DNA of 64,000 bases from the NCBI GenBank assembly GCA_000612485.1, contig CP007494.1, forward strand, positions 186,001-250,000. Direction: 5' to 3'. The stretch comes from Bordetella holmesii ATCC 51541. Lineage in GTDB: Bacteria > Pseudomonadota > Gammaproteobacteria > Burkholderiales > Burkholderiaceae_B. Below, one piece after another: positions 1 through 10,585 of the stretch (its first letter is position 1; each line of letters begins with the position of its first letter). Made by a program: the position numbers and the translations under genes. A model generated the notes under the pieces. The model saw only the letters and a program-made list of their open reading frames with translations. It did no database searches and was not told the origin of the DNA.

Positions 1-1421
<1,421 letters not shown>

Positions 1422-1425
<4 letters not shown>

Positions 1426-1754
1426 ACAGCTGGATCCATCTGTCGATGGCCATCGTGGCCGAAATCATCGCCACCAGCGCCCTGAAAAGCTCGGAGGGCT
1501 TCACCCGCCTGCTCCCCTCGCTGGTCACCGTGGCGGGCTACGCGATCGCGTTCTACTTCCTGGCCCTCACGCTGCGGGTCATCCCGGTGGGGGTCGCCTA
1601 CGCCATCTGGTCCGGCGTGGGCATCGTGCTGATCTCGCTGGTTGGCGCGCTGTTGTTCAAGCAGCACCTGGACCTGCCCGCCATCATCGGCATCGCGCTG
1701 ATCCTGGCGGGCGTGGTGGTCATGAACGTGTTCTCGAAGTCCGTCGGCCACTGA
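1422..1754 (+). CDS. emrE: EmrE-type small multidrug resistance protein
   Basis: 110 residues, the standard length for a four-helix SMR drug/proton antiporter of the inner membrane. The essential membrane glutamate is present in the first helix (VAEIIAT, Glu14). The family signature AYAIWSGVGIVLI is intact, as is DLPAIIGIALI in the last helix. It resembles EmrE/QacE more than SugE because of SEGFTRL and the YAIWSG context. ATGA overlap with the Smr gene suggests translational coupling. Only 12 bases separate its stop from the IS481 target site; before the insertion it was almost tail-to-tail with the symporter gene. Confidence 0.92.
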
Positions 1755-1766
1755 AGGCGCGGCCGC

Positions 1767-1772
1767 GCTAGC
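1767..1772. repeat. IS481 target-site duplication (copies 1767-1772 and 2816-2821)
   Basis: GCTAGC stands immediately left (1767-1772) and right (2816-2821) of the element. This fits the known IS481 preference for NCTAGN with 6-bp duplication. The perfect duplication shows a simple transposition with no later rearrangement at this copy. Confidence 0.93.
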
Positions 1773-2815
1773 TGTGAAGATTCAATAGGTTGTATGCATG
1801 GTTCATCCGAACCGGATTTGAGAAACTGGAAATCGCCAACCCCCCAGTTCACTCAAGGAGCCCGGCCGGATGAACACCCATAAGCATGCCCGATTGACCT
1901 TCCTACGTCGCCTCGAAATGGTCCAGCAATTGATCGCCCATCAAGTTTGTGTGCCTGAAGCGGCCCGCGCCTATGGGGTCACCGCGCCGACTGTGCGCAA
2001 ATGGCTGGGCCGCTTCCTGGCTCAGGGCCAGGCGGGCTTGGCCGATGCGTCCTCGCGCCCGACGGTCTCGCCCCGAGCGATTGCGCCGGCCAAGGCGCTG
2101 GCTATCGTGGAGCTGCGCCGCAAGCGGCTGACCCAAGCGCGCATCGCCCAGGCGCTGGGCGTGTCAGCCAGCACCGTCAGCCGCGTCCTGGCCCGCGCCG
2201 GTCTGTCGCACCTGGCCGACCTGGAGCCGGCCGAGCCGGTGGTGCGCTACGAGCATCAGGCCCCCGGCGATCTGCTGCACATCGACATCAAGAAGCTGGG
2301 ACGTATCCAGCGCCCTGGCCACCGGGTCACGGGCAACCGACGCGATACCGTTGAGGGGGCCGGCTGGGACTTCGTCTTCGTGGCCATCGATGACCACGCC
2401 CGCGTGGCCTTCACCGACATCCACCCCGACGAGCGCTTCCCCAGCGCCGTCCAGTTCCTCAAGGACGCAGTGGCCTACTACCAGCGCCTGGGCGTGACCA
2501 TCCAGCGCTTGCTCACCGACAATGGCTCGGCCTTTCGCAGCCGCGCCTTCGCCGCGCTGTGCCATGAGCTGGGCATCAAGCACCGCTTTACCCGACCTTA
2601 CCGCCCACAGACCAATGGCAAGGCCGAACGCTTCATCCAGTCGGCCTTGCGTGAGTGGGCTTACGCTCACACCTACCAGAACTCCCAACACCGAGCCGAT
2701 GCCATGAAATCCTGGCTACACCACTACAACTGGCATCGACCCCACCAAGGCATCGGGCGCGCTGTACCCATCTCCAGACTCAACCTGGACGAATACAACC
2801 TATTGACAGTTCACA
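1773..2815 (+). mobile_element. IS481: IS481 insertion sequence
   Basis: 1043-bp element with terminal inverted repeats: TGTGAAGATTCAATAGGTTG on the left and, on the opposite strand at the right end, TGTGAACTGTCAATAGGTTG. It encodes one DDE transposase. The left 170 bp contain the region used for B. pertussis/B. holmesii IS481 diagnostic PCR, as I recall it. It sits between two convergent genes exactly at the stop codon of the symporter, so neither gene is truncated. IS481 copies are known to drive outward transcription; here that would give antisense RNA to emrE or to the symporter. Confidence 0.96.
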
Positions 2816-2820
2816 GCTAG
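1870..2820 (+). CDS. tnpA: IS481 transposase
   Basis: 316 residues. The N-terminal winged/HTH module (about residues 15-105) contains TAPTVRKWL and SASTVSRVL; the C-terminal rve integrase core has acidic residues in DIDIKKLG-type context, TDNGSAF and NGKAERF. The last codon is followed by TAG at 2818-2820, which lies outside the right terminal repeat and inside the duplicated CTAG target. The stop codon is therefore supplied by the host target. No frameshift is seen, so the element looks potentially active. Confidence 0.94.
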   Translation: MNTHKHARLTFLRRLEMVQQLIAHQVCVPEAARAYGVTAPTVRKWLGRFLAQGQAGLADASSRPTVSPRAIAPAKALAIVELRRKRLTQARIAQALGVSASTVSRVLARAGLSHLADLEPAEPVVRYEHQAPGDLLHIDIKKLGRIQRPGHRVTGNRRDTVEGAGWDFVFVAIDDHARVAFTDIHPDERFPSAVQFLKDAVAYYQRLGVTIQRLLTDNGSAFRSRAFAALCHELGIKHRFTRPYRPQTNGKAERFIQSALREWAYAHTYQNSQHRADAMKSWLHHYNWHRPHQGIGRAVPISRLNLDEYNLLTVHS

Positions 2821-4883
2821 CGGCCGCCGGGCTCGCGCAGATAGTCGACCAGGGCCTCGGTGGCGGAGTCCGGGCGCGGCGTGAGCAACGACACCACGAT
2901 AATCGTCAGGAACGCCATCGGCGCGCCGAACACGCCGGCGGCCACCGGCTGGATGCCCCACCACAGGTCCACCGGCTCGGCGCGCGTCACGCCGAACACC
3001 CATTCGCGCAGCCACGGATGGGTGTGCGCCATGTAGGCGAAGGTGGCGGCCAGCCCGGCAAACATGCCCAGCGTGGCGCCCCATTTGTTGGCGCGCCGCC
3101 AGAACACCCCCATCACCAGCGCGGGGAAGAACGACGACGCCGCGAACGAGAACGCCGCCGACACCATGAACAGGATGTCGGCCGGCTTGCGCGCGGCCAC
3201 CCAGGCCGCGCCGAACGCGACCAGCAGCAGCAGGATCTTGGACACCATCACCCGCCGGCCGGCCGACATGCGCGGCGACACGACGCGGTACCAGGTATCG
3301 TGAGACAGCGAATTCGACAGCGTCAGCAGCAGCCCGTCGGCGGTGGACAGCGCCGCGGCCAGCCCGCCGGCGGCCACCAGGCCGGACACGACGTAGGGCA
3401 GCCCGCCGATCTCCGGCATGGCCAGCACCACCACATCGGCCCCCATGCTGATTTCGCCCAGCTGCACGATGCCGTCGCGGTTGACGTCAAGCACGTCCAG
3501 CAAATGGATGTCGACCGCGCTCCAGGCGTGCACCCACGATGGCAGGCTGAGGAAACTGGTGCCGACCACCTGCGTGTACACCTCGTACTTGACCAGCAGG
3601 GCCAGCGCCGGCGCCATGAAATACAGCAGGAGGATGAACAGCAGCGACCAGCACACCGAGCGGCGCGCCTCGCCCACCGATGGCGTGGTGTATGAGCGCA
3701 TCAGTATGTGCGGCATGCCGGCCGTGCCCAGCATCAGGCACAGCACCAGCGCCAGGAAGTTGATGCGCATGTTCTCGCGCTCGCGCGGATCCTCGGCCGG
3801 AAACGGCTCCGCGTGCGGCACCGGCGGGGTGGCGCGCGCCTCGAAGGCGGCGCGCGCCTGCGACCAGAGCGTGCGCGCCTCCTCCACCGTGGCCGGGTAG
3901 CTGGCCAGCTCGCGCTCCAGCGAGCGGATCTCCACCATGGGCGCGTCGCTGGCGTTCAGTTGCGCCAGGCGGCCGCGCAGCCGGTCTTTCTCGTGCGCCA
4001 GCGAGTCGGGCAAGGCCCGCAGGCGCTCGTCCATCTCGTCGGCGCGGCTGCGCCACAACTGCCGCACCGCCCGCTCGCCCGGGTCGTGGGCCAGATAGGC
4101 TTCCTTTTCGGTGATCTCCTGCAGCACCGTGCCGGCCGACAATTGCGGCACCGGCATGCCGGTATGCTTGACCGACAGCCAGACCACCGGCACCAGGTAG
4201 GCGATCACCAGGATGATGTACTGGCCGACCTGGGTCCACGTCACCGCGCGCATCCCGCCCAGGAACGAGCACACCAGCATGCCGCCCAGGGCCACGAAGA
4301 TGCCCAGCTCGAACGAGATGCCGGTCAGGCGGGTGGTGATGATGCCCACGCCGTAGATTTGCGCCACCAGGTAGGTGAACGAGCACAGGATGGCGCAGAA
4401 CACCCCCGCCAGGCGCGGCAGCTTGCCGCCGTAGCGCGCGCCCAGGTAATCGGGAATGGTGTACTGGCCGAATTTGCGCAGATAGGGCGCCAGCAGCAGC
4501 GCCACCAGCACATAGCCGCCCGTCCAGCCCATGATGTAGGCCAGCCCGCCGTAGCCGGTCAGGTACAGCGTGCCCGCCACGCCGATGAACGACGCCACGG
4601 ACATCCAGTCGGCCGCCGTCGCCATGCCGTTGTAGAAGGCCGGCACGCGCCGGCCCGCGACGTAGTATTCGACCTGGTCGGAAGTCCGGCACACGATGCC
4701 GATGCAGGCGTACAGGCTGACCGTCACCAGCAGGAACACATAGCCGATCCAGCTGCGGGCCATGCCCATGAGCTCGGCCAGCGCCAGCAGCAGCACCAGC
4801 AGGATGAAGCCCAGCGTATACAGCGTGTAGATACGGCGCAGGCGCTGTTCGAATTCCTGGGGGGTATTGCCGGTAAAGGGCAT
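2817..4883 (-). CDS. Sodium:solute symporter, VC_2705-type (acetate/organic-anion permease family)
   Basis: 688 residues with many hydrophobic helices and the SSS-family core (AGRRVPAFYNGMATAADWMS near residue 77, then GYGGLAYIMGW). It is longer than ActP because of a charged, helix-forming soluble insert at about residues 265-370. Residues 466-477 (bases 3453-3488) read DVNRDGIVQLGE, a canonical 12-residue EF-hand calcium loop on an inter-helix segment. The small DUF4212 partner is immediately upstream, and this pairing defines the VC_2705 subfamily. The substrate is unknown; short organic acids are likely from family knowledge. Its TAG stop (2817-2819) lies in the IS481 target-site duplication. 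Confidence 0.9.
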   Translation of the reverse strand: MPFTGNTPQEFEQRLRRIYTLYTLGFILLVLLLALAELMGMARSWIGYVFLLVTVSLYACIGIVCRTSDQVEYYVAGRRVPAFYNGMATAADWMSVASFIGVAGTLYLTGYGGLAYIMGWTGGYVLVALLLAPYLRKFGQYTIPDYLGARYGGKLPRLAGVFCAILCSFTYLVAQIYGVGIITTRLTGISFELGIFVALGGMLVCSFLGGMRAVTWTQVGQYIILVIAYLVPVVWLSVKHTGMPVPQLSAGTVLQEITEKEAYLAHDPGERAVRQLWRSRADEMDERLRALPDSLAHEKDRLRGRLAQLNASDAPMVEIRSLERELASYPATVEEARTLWSQARAAFEARATPPVPHAEPFPAEDPRERENMRINFLALVLCLMLGTAGMPHILMRSYTTPSVGEARRSVCWSLLFILLLYFMAPALALLVKYEVYTQVVGTSFLSLPSWVHAWSAVDIHLLDVLDVNRDGIVQLGEISMGADVVVLAMPEIGGLPYVVSGLVAAGGLAAALSTADGLLLTLSNSLSHDTWYRVVSPRMSAGRRVMVSKILLLLVAFGAAWVAARKPADILFMVSAAFSFAASSFFPALVMGVFWRRANKWGATLGMFAGLAATFAYMAHTHPWLREWVFGVTRAEPVDLWWGIQPVAAGVFGAPMAFLTIIVVSLLTPRPDSATEALVDYLREPGGR

Positions 4884-5155
4884 CAGTCGTCCCGCCGGGT
4901 GCGCGAGCGGGCATCGAACCGGTTCATGACCAGCGCATAGATCACGATGAGGATCAAATAGGCCAGCGGGGCGCCATAGGCAGCCATCCAGAACGAGAAG
5001 GGCCAGCCGATGAAGTCGAAGGCAAGCTGGCGCGCGAAATAGGCCGGCACGAAGGTCAGCCCGGCCCAGCAGGCCAGCAGTAGCACGATCAGCCGCACAT
5101 TGCGGCGCCAGTATGGCGCGGGGGACGGCTCGGATTTGACGCGGGATTCCGGCAT
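4883..5155 (-). CDS. DUF4212 symporter small subunit
   Basis: 90 residues with two transmembrane helices and the family pattern YWRRNVRL, then FVPAYFARQL and PFSFWMAAYGAPLAYLI. It shares one base with the symporter start (TGATG overlap), so the two subunits are translationally coupled. DUF4212 proteins accompany VC_2705-type sodium:solute symporters and are presumed accessory subunits. The promoter must lie in the 5156-5754 gap, which also holds regulatory sites shared with the divergent kdp operon. Confidence 0.9.
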   Translation of the reverse strand: MPESRVKSEPSPAPYWRRNVRLIVLLLACWAGLTFVPAYFARQLAFDFIGWPFSFWMAAYGAPLAYLILIVIYALVMNRFDARSRTRRDD

Positions 5156-5235
5156 GGCTTACCTGAATATCGCGAAACGCAGCACTTGAAAAGCCCTTCG
5201 TGCCGGTCAGCCTGTCAGCGACGGCTTTTTAAGCG

Positions 5236-5285
5236 ACAACGGCTGGCCCGTGAGGTGCCAGCCGTTGTGCGTTTTGCTTTTTTTT
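5236..5285 (+). terminator. Orphan intrinsic terminator, possibly ending a small RNA
   Basis: A perfect 12-bp stem (5236-5247 pairing with 5257-5268, 9-base loop) is followed by a T-rich tract (GTTTTGC then nine T). It faces plus, but the nearest upstream gene is on the minus strand. It therefore either ends an unannotated small RNA starting around 5160-5230 or stops antisense transcripts running toward kdp. Confidence 0.7.
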
Positions 5286-5441
5286 GGGTACTGCTTCGCT
5301 TTCTATTTGTATACCGGTGCCGCCGGTTATGCCCATGCAGGGCTTTGTCTCCTCACCTGCATGGGACGAGATTCTGCACCATAAGCGGGCCGGCAACACT
5401 AGGGGAATGCCCTAAGAAGGCGCACGCATATGCATACAAAA

Positions 5442-5458
5442 TGCACCAACATGGTGCA
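5442..5458. promoter_or_regulatory. NtrC-like binding palindrome
   Basis: TGCACCA-ACA-TGGTGCA is a perfect 7-bp inverted repeat with a 3-base centre. It matches the classical enterobacterial NtrC (GlnG) site. No sigma-54 -24/-12 promoter was recognised nearby and no nitrogen gene is adjacent, so the role is uncertain; it may control the symporter or kdp. Confidence 0.5.
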
Positions 5459-5612
5459 AAAAACCATTTTCTGAGGCTTACATCGCCGATTTTCGCCAAT
5501 TTTCAGTGAATTCGCCATCGAAATTGCCAAACGTGCACTTGTTTTTTTAAAAAGCGGTGAATCCACCAACGCCCCACACGTGTGCATGGACGCCCGGCCG
5601 GCAAGGGGTTTT

Positions 5613-5652
5613 TTTACGCCGCGTTTACGCCCGGCCTCGGAACATTTACCCC
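5613..5652 (+). promoter_or_regulatory. KdpE-like repeat array upstream of kdp
   Basis: TTTACGCC occurs at 5613-5620 and 5624-5631, with a related TTTACCCC at 5645-5652. The spacings are 11 and 21 bp, one and two helical turns. The first copy is preceded by a T run, as in the E. coli KdpE site (T-run, TTTACACCCCGCCC). The array lies about 100 bp ahead of the first operon gene. Confidence 0.6.
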
Positions 5653-5754
5653 GTTTTTATCCGCCGATCCGTAACCTGCCAGCGTCCGCCGGTGCTCCGT
5701 GCACAACGCACCACCGGCCCAACCCCGCGGCCCCGCGCCCAAGGAGAACGCTAC

Positions 5755-5853
5755 ATGGATCTGGTTTACCTGGCCGTCTTTGCCGCCATGGCGGCCCTGA
5801 CCGGCACGCAACTGCGCCTGTGCGCCCGACTGTTCGCGAGAGGCCGCCCATGA
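5755..5853 (+). CDS. Small membrane protein at head of kdp operon
   Basis: 32-residue peptide beginning [15 protein letters not shown], a single hydrophobic helix with a basic tail. AAGGAG stands 8 bases before the ATG, and the stop overlaps the kdpF start (ATGA). The ribosome site and the coupling support a real gene. It has the look of a small accessory or leader membrane peptide of kdp; its function is unknown. Confidence 0.65.
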   Translation: MDLVYLAVFAAMAALTGTQLRLCARLFARGRP

Positions 5854-5939
5854 CCGCGCTTTACTGGCTCGGCGGCCTGACGGCCGCGCTGCTCTTCGCC
5901 TACCTGGCCTACGCGCTGTTCAATCCGGAGAAATTCTGA
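5850..5939 (+). CDS. kdpF: KdpF, potassium-transport ATPase small subunit
   Basis: 29 residues, one transmembrane helix with the typical ending ALFNPEKF. KdpF is a lipid-like stabiliser of the KdpFABC complex in the inner membrane. It overlaps the upstream small ORF by 4 bases and kdpA by one base (TGATG), so it is translationally coupled on both sides. It is intact, although kdpB, kdpD and kdpE are broken. Confidence 0.9.
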   Translation: MTALYWLGGLTAALLFAYLAYALFNPEKF

Positions 5940-7723
5940 TGAACGCCGATTTCCTCGGTTTGCTGCTGCTGTACCTGGCGAGCCTGCTGTGCGCCGCGCC
6001 GCTGCTCGGGCGCCACATCCGCCAGGCCATAAACGGCGAGCGCACCTGGCTCACCGCCTGGGGCCAGCCACTGGAGCGCGGACTCTACCGCCTGGCGGGG
6101 GTGGACCCCGCCGCCGAAATGAACTGGCGCCGCTATGCCGTGGCCATGCTGGTCTTCAACGTGCTGGGAGTGCTGGCCGTCTACGCTCTGCAACGCCTCC
6201 AGGGCTGGTTGCCGCTCAATCCCGCCGGGCTGCCGGGCGTCGCGCCCGACTCGGCGCTCAATACGGCCATCAGCTTCGTGACCAACACCAACTGGCAAGG
6301 CTACGCCGGCGAAAGCACGATGAGCTACCTGACGCAGATGCTGGCGCTGACGGTGCAGAACTTCGTTTCGGCCGCCACCGGCATCGCCGTGCTGATCGCC
6401 CTGGTACGCGGACTGGCCCGCCACAGCACCGCCACGCTGGGCAATTTCTGGGCCGACCTGGTGCGCGCCACGCTGTACGTGCTGCTGCCGCTGTCGTTCA
6501 TCCTGGCGCTGGCGCTGGTCAGCCAGGGCGTGGTGCAGAACCTGGACCCGTACGTCGAAGCGCAAACCGTGCAGGCGCAGCAGTACGAGACCGCGCGGCT
6601 GGACGCGCAGGGCCAGCCCATGACCGGACCAGCCGGCCAACCCCTGACCGACACCGTCGTCACCCGCGTGCAGACCCTGCCCATGGGCCCGGTCGCCTCG
6701 CAAGAGGCCATCAAGCTGCTGGGAACCAACGGCGGCGGCTTTTTCAACGCCAATTCCGCCCACCCGTACGAAAACCCCAACGCCTGGTCCAACCTGCTGG
6801 AAATGCTGGCGATTCTCCTGATCCCGGCGGCGCTGTGCTGGACCTTCGGCGAGATGGTCGGCAGCCGCCGGCAAGGCGTCGCCATCCTGGCGGCCATGAC
6901 GGTGCTGTTTGCCGGATTCGCCGCCAGCGCGGCGTATTTCGAGCAGCAGCCCACGCCTGCCCTGCGCCAGGCCGAAGCGGCGCTGCTGGCCGACGGCGGC
7001 AATCTCGAAGGCAAGGAAGCCCGCTTCGGCGTGGCCGCCACGGCGCTGTTCGCCACCGTCACCACCGCGGCCTCGTGCGGCGCGGTCAATGGCATGCACG
7101 ATTCATTCAGCGCCCTGGGCGGCGTCACGCCGCTGTTGCAGATGCAGCTGGGCGAGGTGATCTACGGCGGCGTGGGCTCGGGCCTGTACGGCATGCTGGC
7201 CTTCGCCATTCTCGCGGTGTTCATCGCCGGGCTGATGATAGGCCGCACGCCCGAGTACCTGGGCAAGAAGATCGAAGCCCTGGACATGCAGATGGTGGCC
7301 CTCGTGATCCTGGCCACGCCGGCGCTGGTGCTGGCGGGCACGGCCGTCGCCGTGCTGGCCGATGCGGGCAGGGCGGGCGTGCTCAATCCCGGCGCGCATG
7401 GTTTCTCGGAAATCCTGTACGCCATGTCGTCGGCCGCCAACAACAATGGCAGCGCGTTCGCCGGCCTGTCGGCCAACACCCCTTTCTACAACGTCCTGCT
7501 GGGCCTGGCCATGTGGTTCGGCCGCTACACCATCATCGTCGCCATCCTGGCGCTGGCCGGCTCGCTGGCCGCCAAGCCGCGGCTGCCGGCCAGCGTCGGC
7601 GGCATGCCGACCACCGGCCCGCTGTTCGTCGCGCTGCTGGTCGGCGCCGTGCTGCTGGTCGGCGCCCTGACCTATGTGCCGGCGCTGGCGCTGGGCCCGG
7701 TGGCCGAACACCTGCAACCCTGA
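5939..7723 (+). CDS. kdpA: KdpA, potassium-binding channel subunit
   Basis: 594 residues, within the family range, strongly hydrophobic. Selectivity-filter regions are recognisable: [11 protein letters not shown] (about residue 120), [15 protein letters not shown] (about 262) and [13 protein letters not shown] (about 500). It selects and conducts K+ in the inner-membrane KdpFABC pump. No frameshift is seen. With kdpB broken the subunit cannot work in a pump, so this frame is probably maintained only because decay is recent. Confidence 0.93.
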   Translation: MNADFLGLLLLYLASLLCAAPLLGRHIRQAINGERTWLTAWGQPLERGLYRLAGVDPAAEMNWRRYAVAMLVFNVLGVLAVYALQRLQGWLPLNPAGLPGVAPDSALNTAISFVTNTNWQGYAGESTMSYLTQMLALTVQNFVSAATGIAVLIALVRGLARHSTATLGNFWADLVRATLYVLLPLSFILALALVSQGVVQNLDPYVEAQTVQAQQYETARLDAQGQPMTGPAGQPLTDTVVTRVQTLPMGPVASQEAIKLLGTNGGGFFNANSAHPYENPNAWSNLLEMLAILLIPAALCWTFGEMVGSRRQGVAILAAMTVLFAGFAASAAYFEQQPTPALRQAEAALLADGGNLEGKEARFGVAATALFATVTTAASCGAVNGMHDSFSALGGVTPLLQMQLGEVIYGGVGSGLYGMLAFAILAVFIAGLMIGRTPEYLGKKIEALDMQMVALVILATPALVLAGTAVAVLADAGRAGVLNPGAHGFSEILYAMSSAANNNGSAFAGLSANTPFYNVLLGLAMWFGRYTIIVAILALAGSLAAKPRLPASVGGMPTTGPLFVALLVGAVLLVGALTYVPALALGPVAEHLQP

Positions 7724-7746
7724 CGCTTCCGAACCGAGAACGCTCC

Positions 7747-9910
7747 ATGGCCAACTCCCCTACCCCCTGTCCGCCCAGGCCGGCCTGCCGGCTGCAAGCC
7801 CCTCCCTGCCGGCGGCCACGCCGCATCGCGCGTTCGGCCTGTGGTCGCGCGCGCTGGCCGGCCCCGCCCTGCGCGACACCCTGCGCAAACTGTCGCCGGC
7901 CGCCCAGTTGCGCAACCCCGTCATGTTCGTCGTCTACGCCGGCAGCATCCTGACCACCCTGTTGTGGCTGCTGGCCCTGGCCGGCCTGGCCGAGGCCCCG
8001 CGGGCTTCATCCTCGCCGTCGCGGCCGGCCTCTGGTTCACCGTGCTGTTCGCCAACTTCGCCGAGGCATTGGCCGAGGGGCGCGGCAGGCAGCAGGCCGC
8101 CGCCCTGCGCGGCTTGCGCACCACCATCGAGGCGCGGGTGCTGACAGGCTTTCGCGATAGCGACGCCGCCGCAGCACTGCCGCCGTACTGGCGCTCGCGC
8201 GCCACCTCGCGCCCCTCGGGCGCGCTGCGCAGGGACGACGTGGTCCTGATCGAAGCGGGCGAAACCGTGCCGGGCGACGGGCAGGTGATCGCCGGCATCG
8301 CCTCGGTCGACAAAAGCGCCATCACCGGCGAATCGGCGCCGGTGATCCGCGCGGCCGGCAGCGATTTCTGCTCGGTCACCGGCGGCACGCGCGTCCTGTC
8401 CGACTGGATCTTCGTGCGCATCGCGGCCGACCCTGGCGACAGCTTCCTCGACCGCATGATCGCCATGGTGGAAAGCGCCCGCCGCCAGAAAACCCCCAAT
8501 GAGCTGGCGCTGACCATCCTGCTGGTGGGCCTGACGCTGGTGTTCCTGCTGGTCGTGGCCAGTCTGCTGCCGTTCTCGATGTACGCGGTGTCCGCCTCGG
8601 GCGCGGGGCAGGCTGTGTCGATCACCGTGCTGGTGGCCCTGCTGGTCTGCCTGATCCCCACCACCATCGGCGGCCTGCTGTCGGCCATCGGCGTGGCGGG
8701 CATGAGCCGCATGATGCGGGCCAACGTCATCGCCACCTCGGGGCGCGCGATCGAGGCGGCCGGCGATGTCAGCGTCCTGCTGCTGGACAAGACCGGCACG
8801 ATCACGTTTGGCAATCGCCAGGCCGCGGCCTTCGTCCCCGCGCCGGGCGTATCCCCGGCGGTGCTGGCCGAGGCCGCGCGGCTGGCGTCGCTGGCCGACG
8901 AAACGCCCGAGGGCCGCAGCATCGTCGCCCTGGCCGAGCGCATCCTGGACACCCGCAGCGAGGCGCCCGCCGGCGCGCGCTTCGTGCCGTTCTCCGCCCA
9001 GTCGCGCATGAGCGGCGTGGACCTCGACGGCCGCCTTATCCGCAAGGGAGCGGCCGACGCCCTGGCACGCTGGCTGGGCGAAGGACAGGGCGGCCTGCCC
9101 GCCGCCGTGGCGCGCGACGTGGACGACGTGGCGCGCCGCGGCAGCACGCCCCTGGTGGTCGCCGAAGGCGGGCAGGCGCTGGGCGTGATCGAGCTCAAGG
9201 ACATCGTCAAGCCCGGGATCCAGCCGCGCTTTGCCGCGTTGCGCCGCATGGGCATCAAGACGGTCATGATCACCGGCGACAACGCCCTGACCGCGGCCGC
9301 CATCGCCGCCGAGGCCGGCGTGGACGACTTCCTGGCCGAAGCCACCCCGCAAGCCAAGCTGGAACTGATCCGCGCCTGCCAGGCCGACAGCCATCTGGTG
9401 GCCATGACGGGCGACGGCACCAACGATGCGCCGGCGCTGGCCCAGGCCGACGTGGCGGTCGCCATGAACTCCGGCACGCAGGCCGCCAAGGAGGCCGGCA
9501 ACATGGTGGACCTGGACTCCAACCCCACCAAGCTGATCGAAATCGTCGAAATCGGCAAGCAGATGCTGATGACGCGCGGCGCGCTCACCACCTTCAGCGT
9601 CGCCAACGACGTCGCCAAGTACTTCGCCATTATTCCCGCGGCATTCATGGCGGTGTACCCGCAGCTGGCGCAACTCAATGTGATGGGCCTGGCCACCCCC
9701 GCCTCGGCCATTCTTTCGGCCGTCATTTTCAACGCCCTGATCATCGTGGCCCTGATTCCGCTGGCGCTCAAGGGCGTGCGCTACCGCCCGCTCGGCGCGG
9801 CGGTGCTGCTGCGCCGCAACCTGCTGGTCTATGGACTGGGCGGGCTGCTGGCGCCCTTTGCCGGCATCAAACTGATCGACATGGCGCTGGCCGCCCTGGG
9901 CTGGACCTGA
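7747..9910 (+). pseudogene. kdpB: kdpB, P-type ATPase subunit, two frameshifts
   Basis: Catalytic subunit of the Kdp K+ pump. Homology runs through all three frames. The ATG at 7747 starts MANSPTP in frame 1; KdpB sequence then continues in another frame from about 7768 (LSAQAGL to [12 protein letters not shown]). It shifts again near 8000, giving [27 protein letters not shown] to the end. Restoring one C in the run 7763-7767 and one base near 7997-8003 rebuilds a full protein. Downstream motifs are intact: DKTGTIT phosphorylation site, TGESAPV and [10 protein letters not shown]. Initiation inside the third frame would lose the first membrane helix, so I call it non-functional unless the indels are sequencing errors. 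Confidence 0.9.
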
Positions 9911-9926
9911 CAAAAGGAGCATGACC

Positions 9927-10520
9927 ATGCACCCTCCGCTTCCCCCCGCCGGGCGCCCCCTGCGCGCCGCCCTGGTGATCTTCCTGGCGCTGTCCGTGCT
10001 GGTCGGACTGCTTTATCCGCTGGCCACCACCGGCGTGGTCCGCCTGCTGTGGCCCTTCCAGGCCGGCGGCTCGCTGCTCGAGCAGGACGGCCGCGTGGTC
10101 GGCTCGGCGCTGATCGGCCAGTCGTTCACCGATCCGCGCTATTTCTGGGGCCGGCCATCGGCCACCGCGCCCATGCCCTACAACGCCGCCGCCTCGGGCG
10201 GATCGAACCTGGGCCCCGCCAACCCGGCGCTGGCGCAGGCCGTCCGGGCGCGCATCGCCGCCTTGCGGGCGGCCGATCCCGGCAATCCGGCGCCGATTCC
10301 GGTGGATCTCGCCACCGCTTCGGGCAGCGGCCTGGATCCGCACATCAGCCCGGCGGCGGCCGGCTACCAGGCCGCCCGCGTGGCGCGCGCCCGCGGCCTG
10401 CCCACCGCCACGGTGGAGCAGCTCATCGCCCGGCACACGGAACGCCCGGTGCCGGACATCCTGGGCGAACCGGTCGTCAATGTGCTTGCCCTCAACCTGG
10501 CGCTGGACCGCCTGCGCTGA
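9927..10520 (+). CDS. kdpC: KdpC, potassium-transport ATPase subunit
   Basis: 197 residues with one N-terminal membrane helix and a periplasmic domain. Family blocks are present: [48 protein letters not shown] at 9914-9919 is ideally spaced (7 bases) from the ATG at 9927, so I prefer that start over the ATG at 9921. It lies 16 bases after kdpB. KdpC helps KdpB bind ATP and assembles the complex. Intact. Confidence 0.92.
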   Translation: MHPPLPPAGRPLRAALVIFLALSVLVGLLYPLATTGVVRLLWPFQAGGSLLEQDGRVVGSALIGQSFTDPRYFWGRPSATAPMPYNAAASGGSNLGPANPALAQAVRARIAALRAADPGNPAPIPVDLATASGSGLDPHISPAAAGYQAARVARARGLPTATVEQLIARHTERPVPDILGEPVVNVLALNLALDRLR

Positions 10521-10585
10521 AGCGGCGCGCGTATAGTATGCGTGCCGCCTGCGCGCGACCCTTCCCGACGCGACACACCCACCCC

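Larger units (their letters stand above)
5156..5754. other. 600-bp intergenic regulatory region between symporter and kdp operons
   Basis: No convincing protein gene. It is AT-richer than the surroundings. It separates two divergent operons and contains a plus-strand intrinsic terminator with no plus-strand gene upstream (5236-5285), an NtrC-like palindrome (5442-5458), and a KdpE-like direct-repeat array (5613-5652), each listed separately. Promoters for both operons should lie here, but I could not fix a single -35/-10 pair with confidence. Confidence 0.7.

Noticed and set aside
1773..2815. Using IS481 to call the window B. pertussis
   Set aside because: IS481 is also in B. holmesii; the ISL3 element matches hIS1001 better than IS1001 and IS407-type elements are present.
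5280..5560. A sigma-54 promoter next to the NtrC-like site
   Set aside because: I looked on both strands for a GG-N10-GC pair in good TGGCAC/TTGC context and found none convincing.
7841..9910. Treating this open frame alone as a complete KdpB
   Set aside because: Its first 50 or so residues are not KdpB-like; the true N-terminus lies in two other frames upstream, so a frameshifted gene is the better call.
7934..9928. 664-codon open frame on the minus strand opposite kdpB
   Set aside because: Antisense shadow of a high-GC gene; composition is Gln/Arg/Gly-rich without any family motif, while the plus strand carries clear KdpB motifs.
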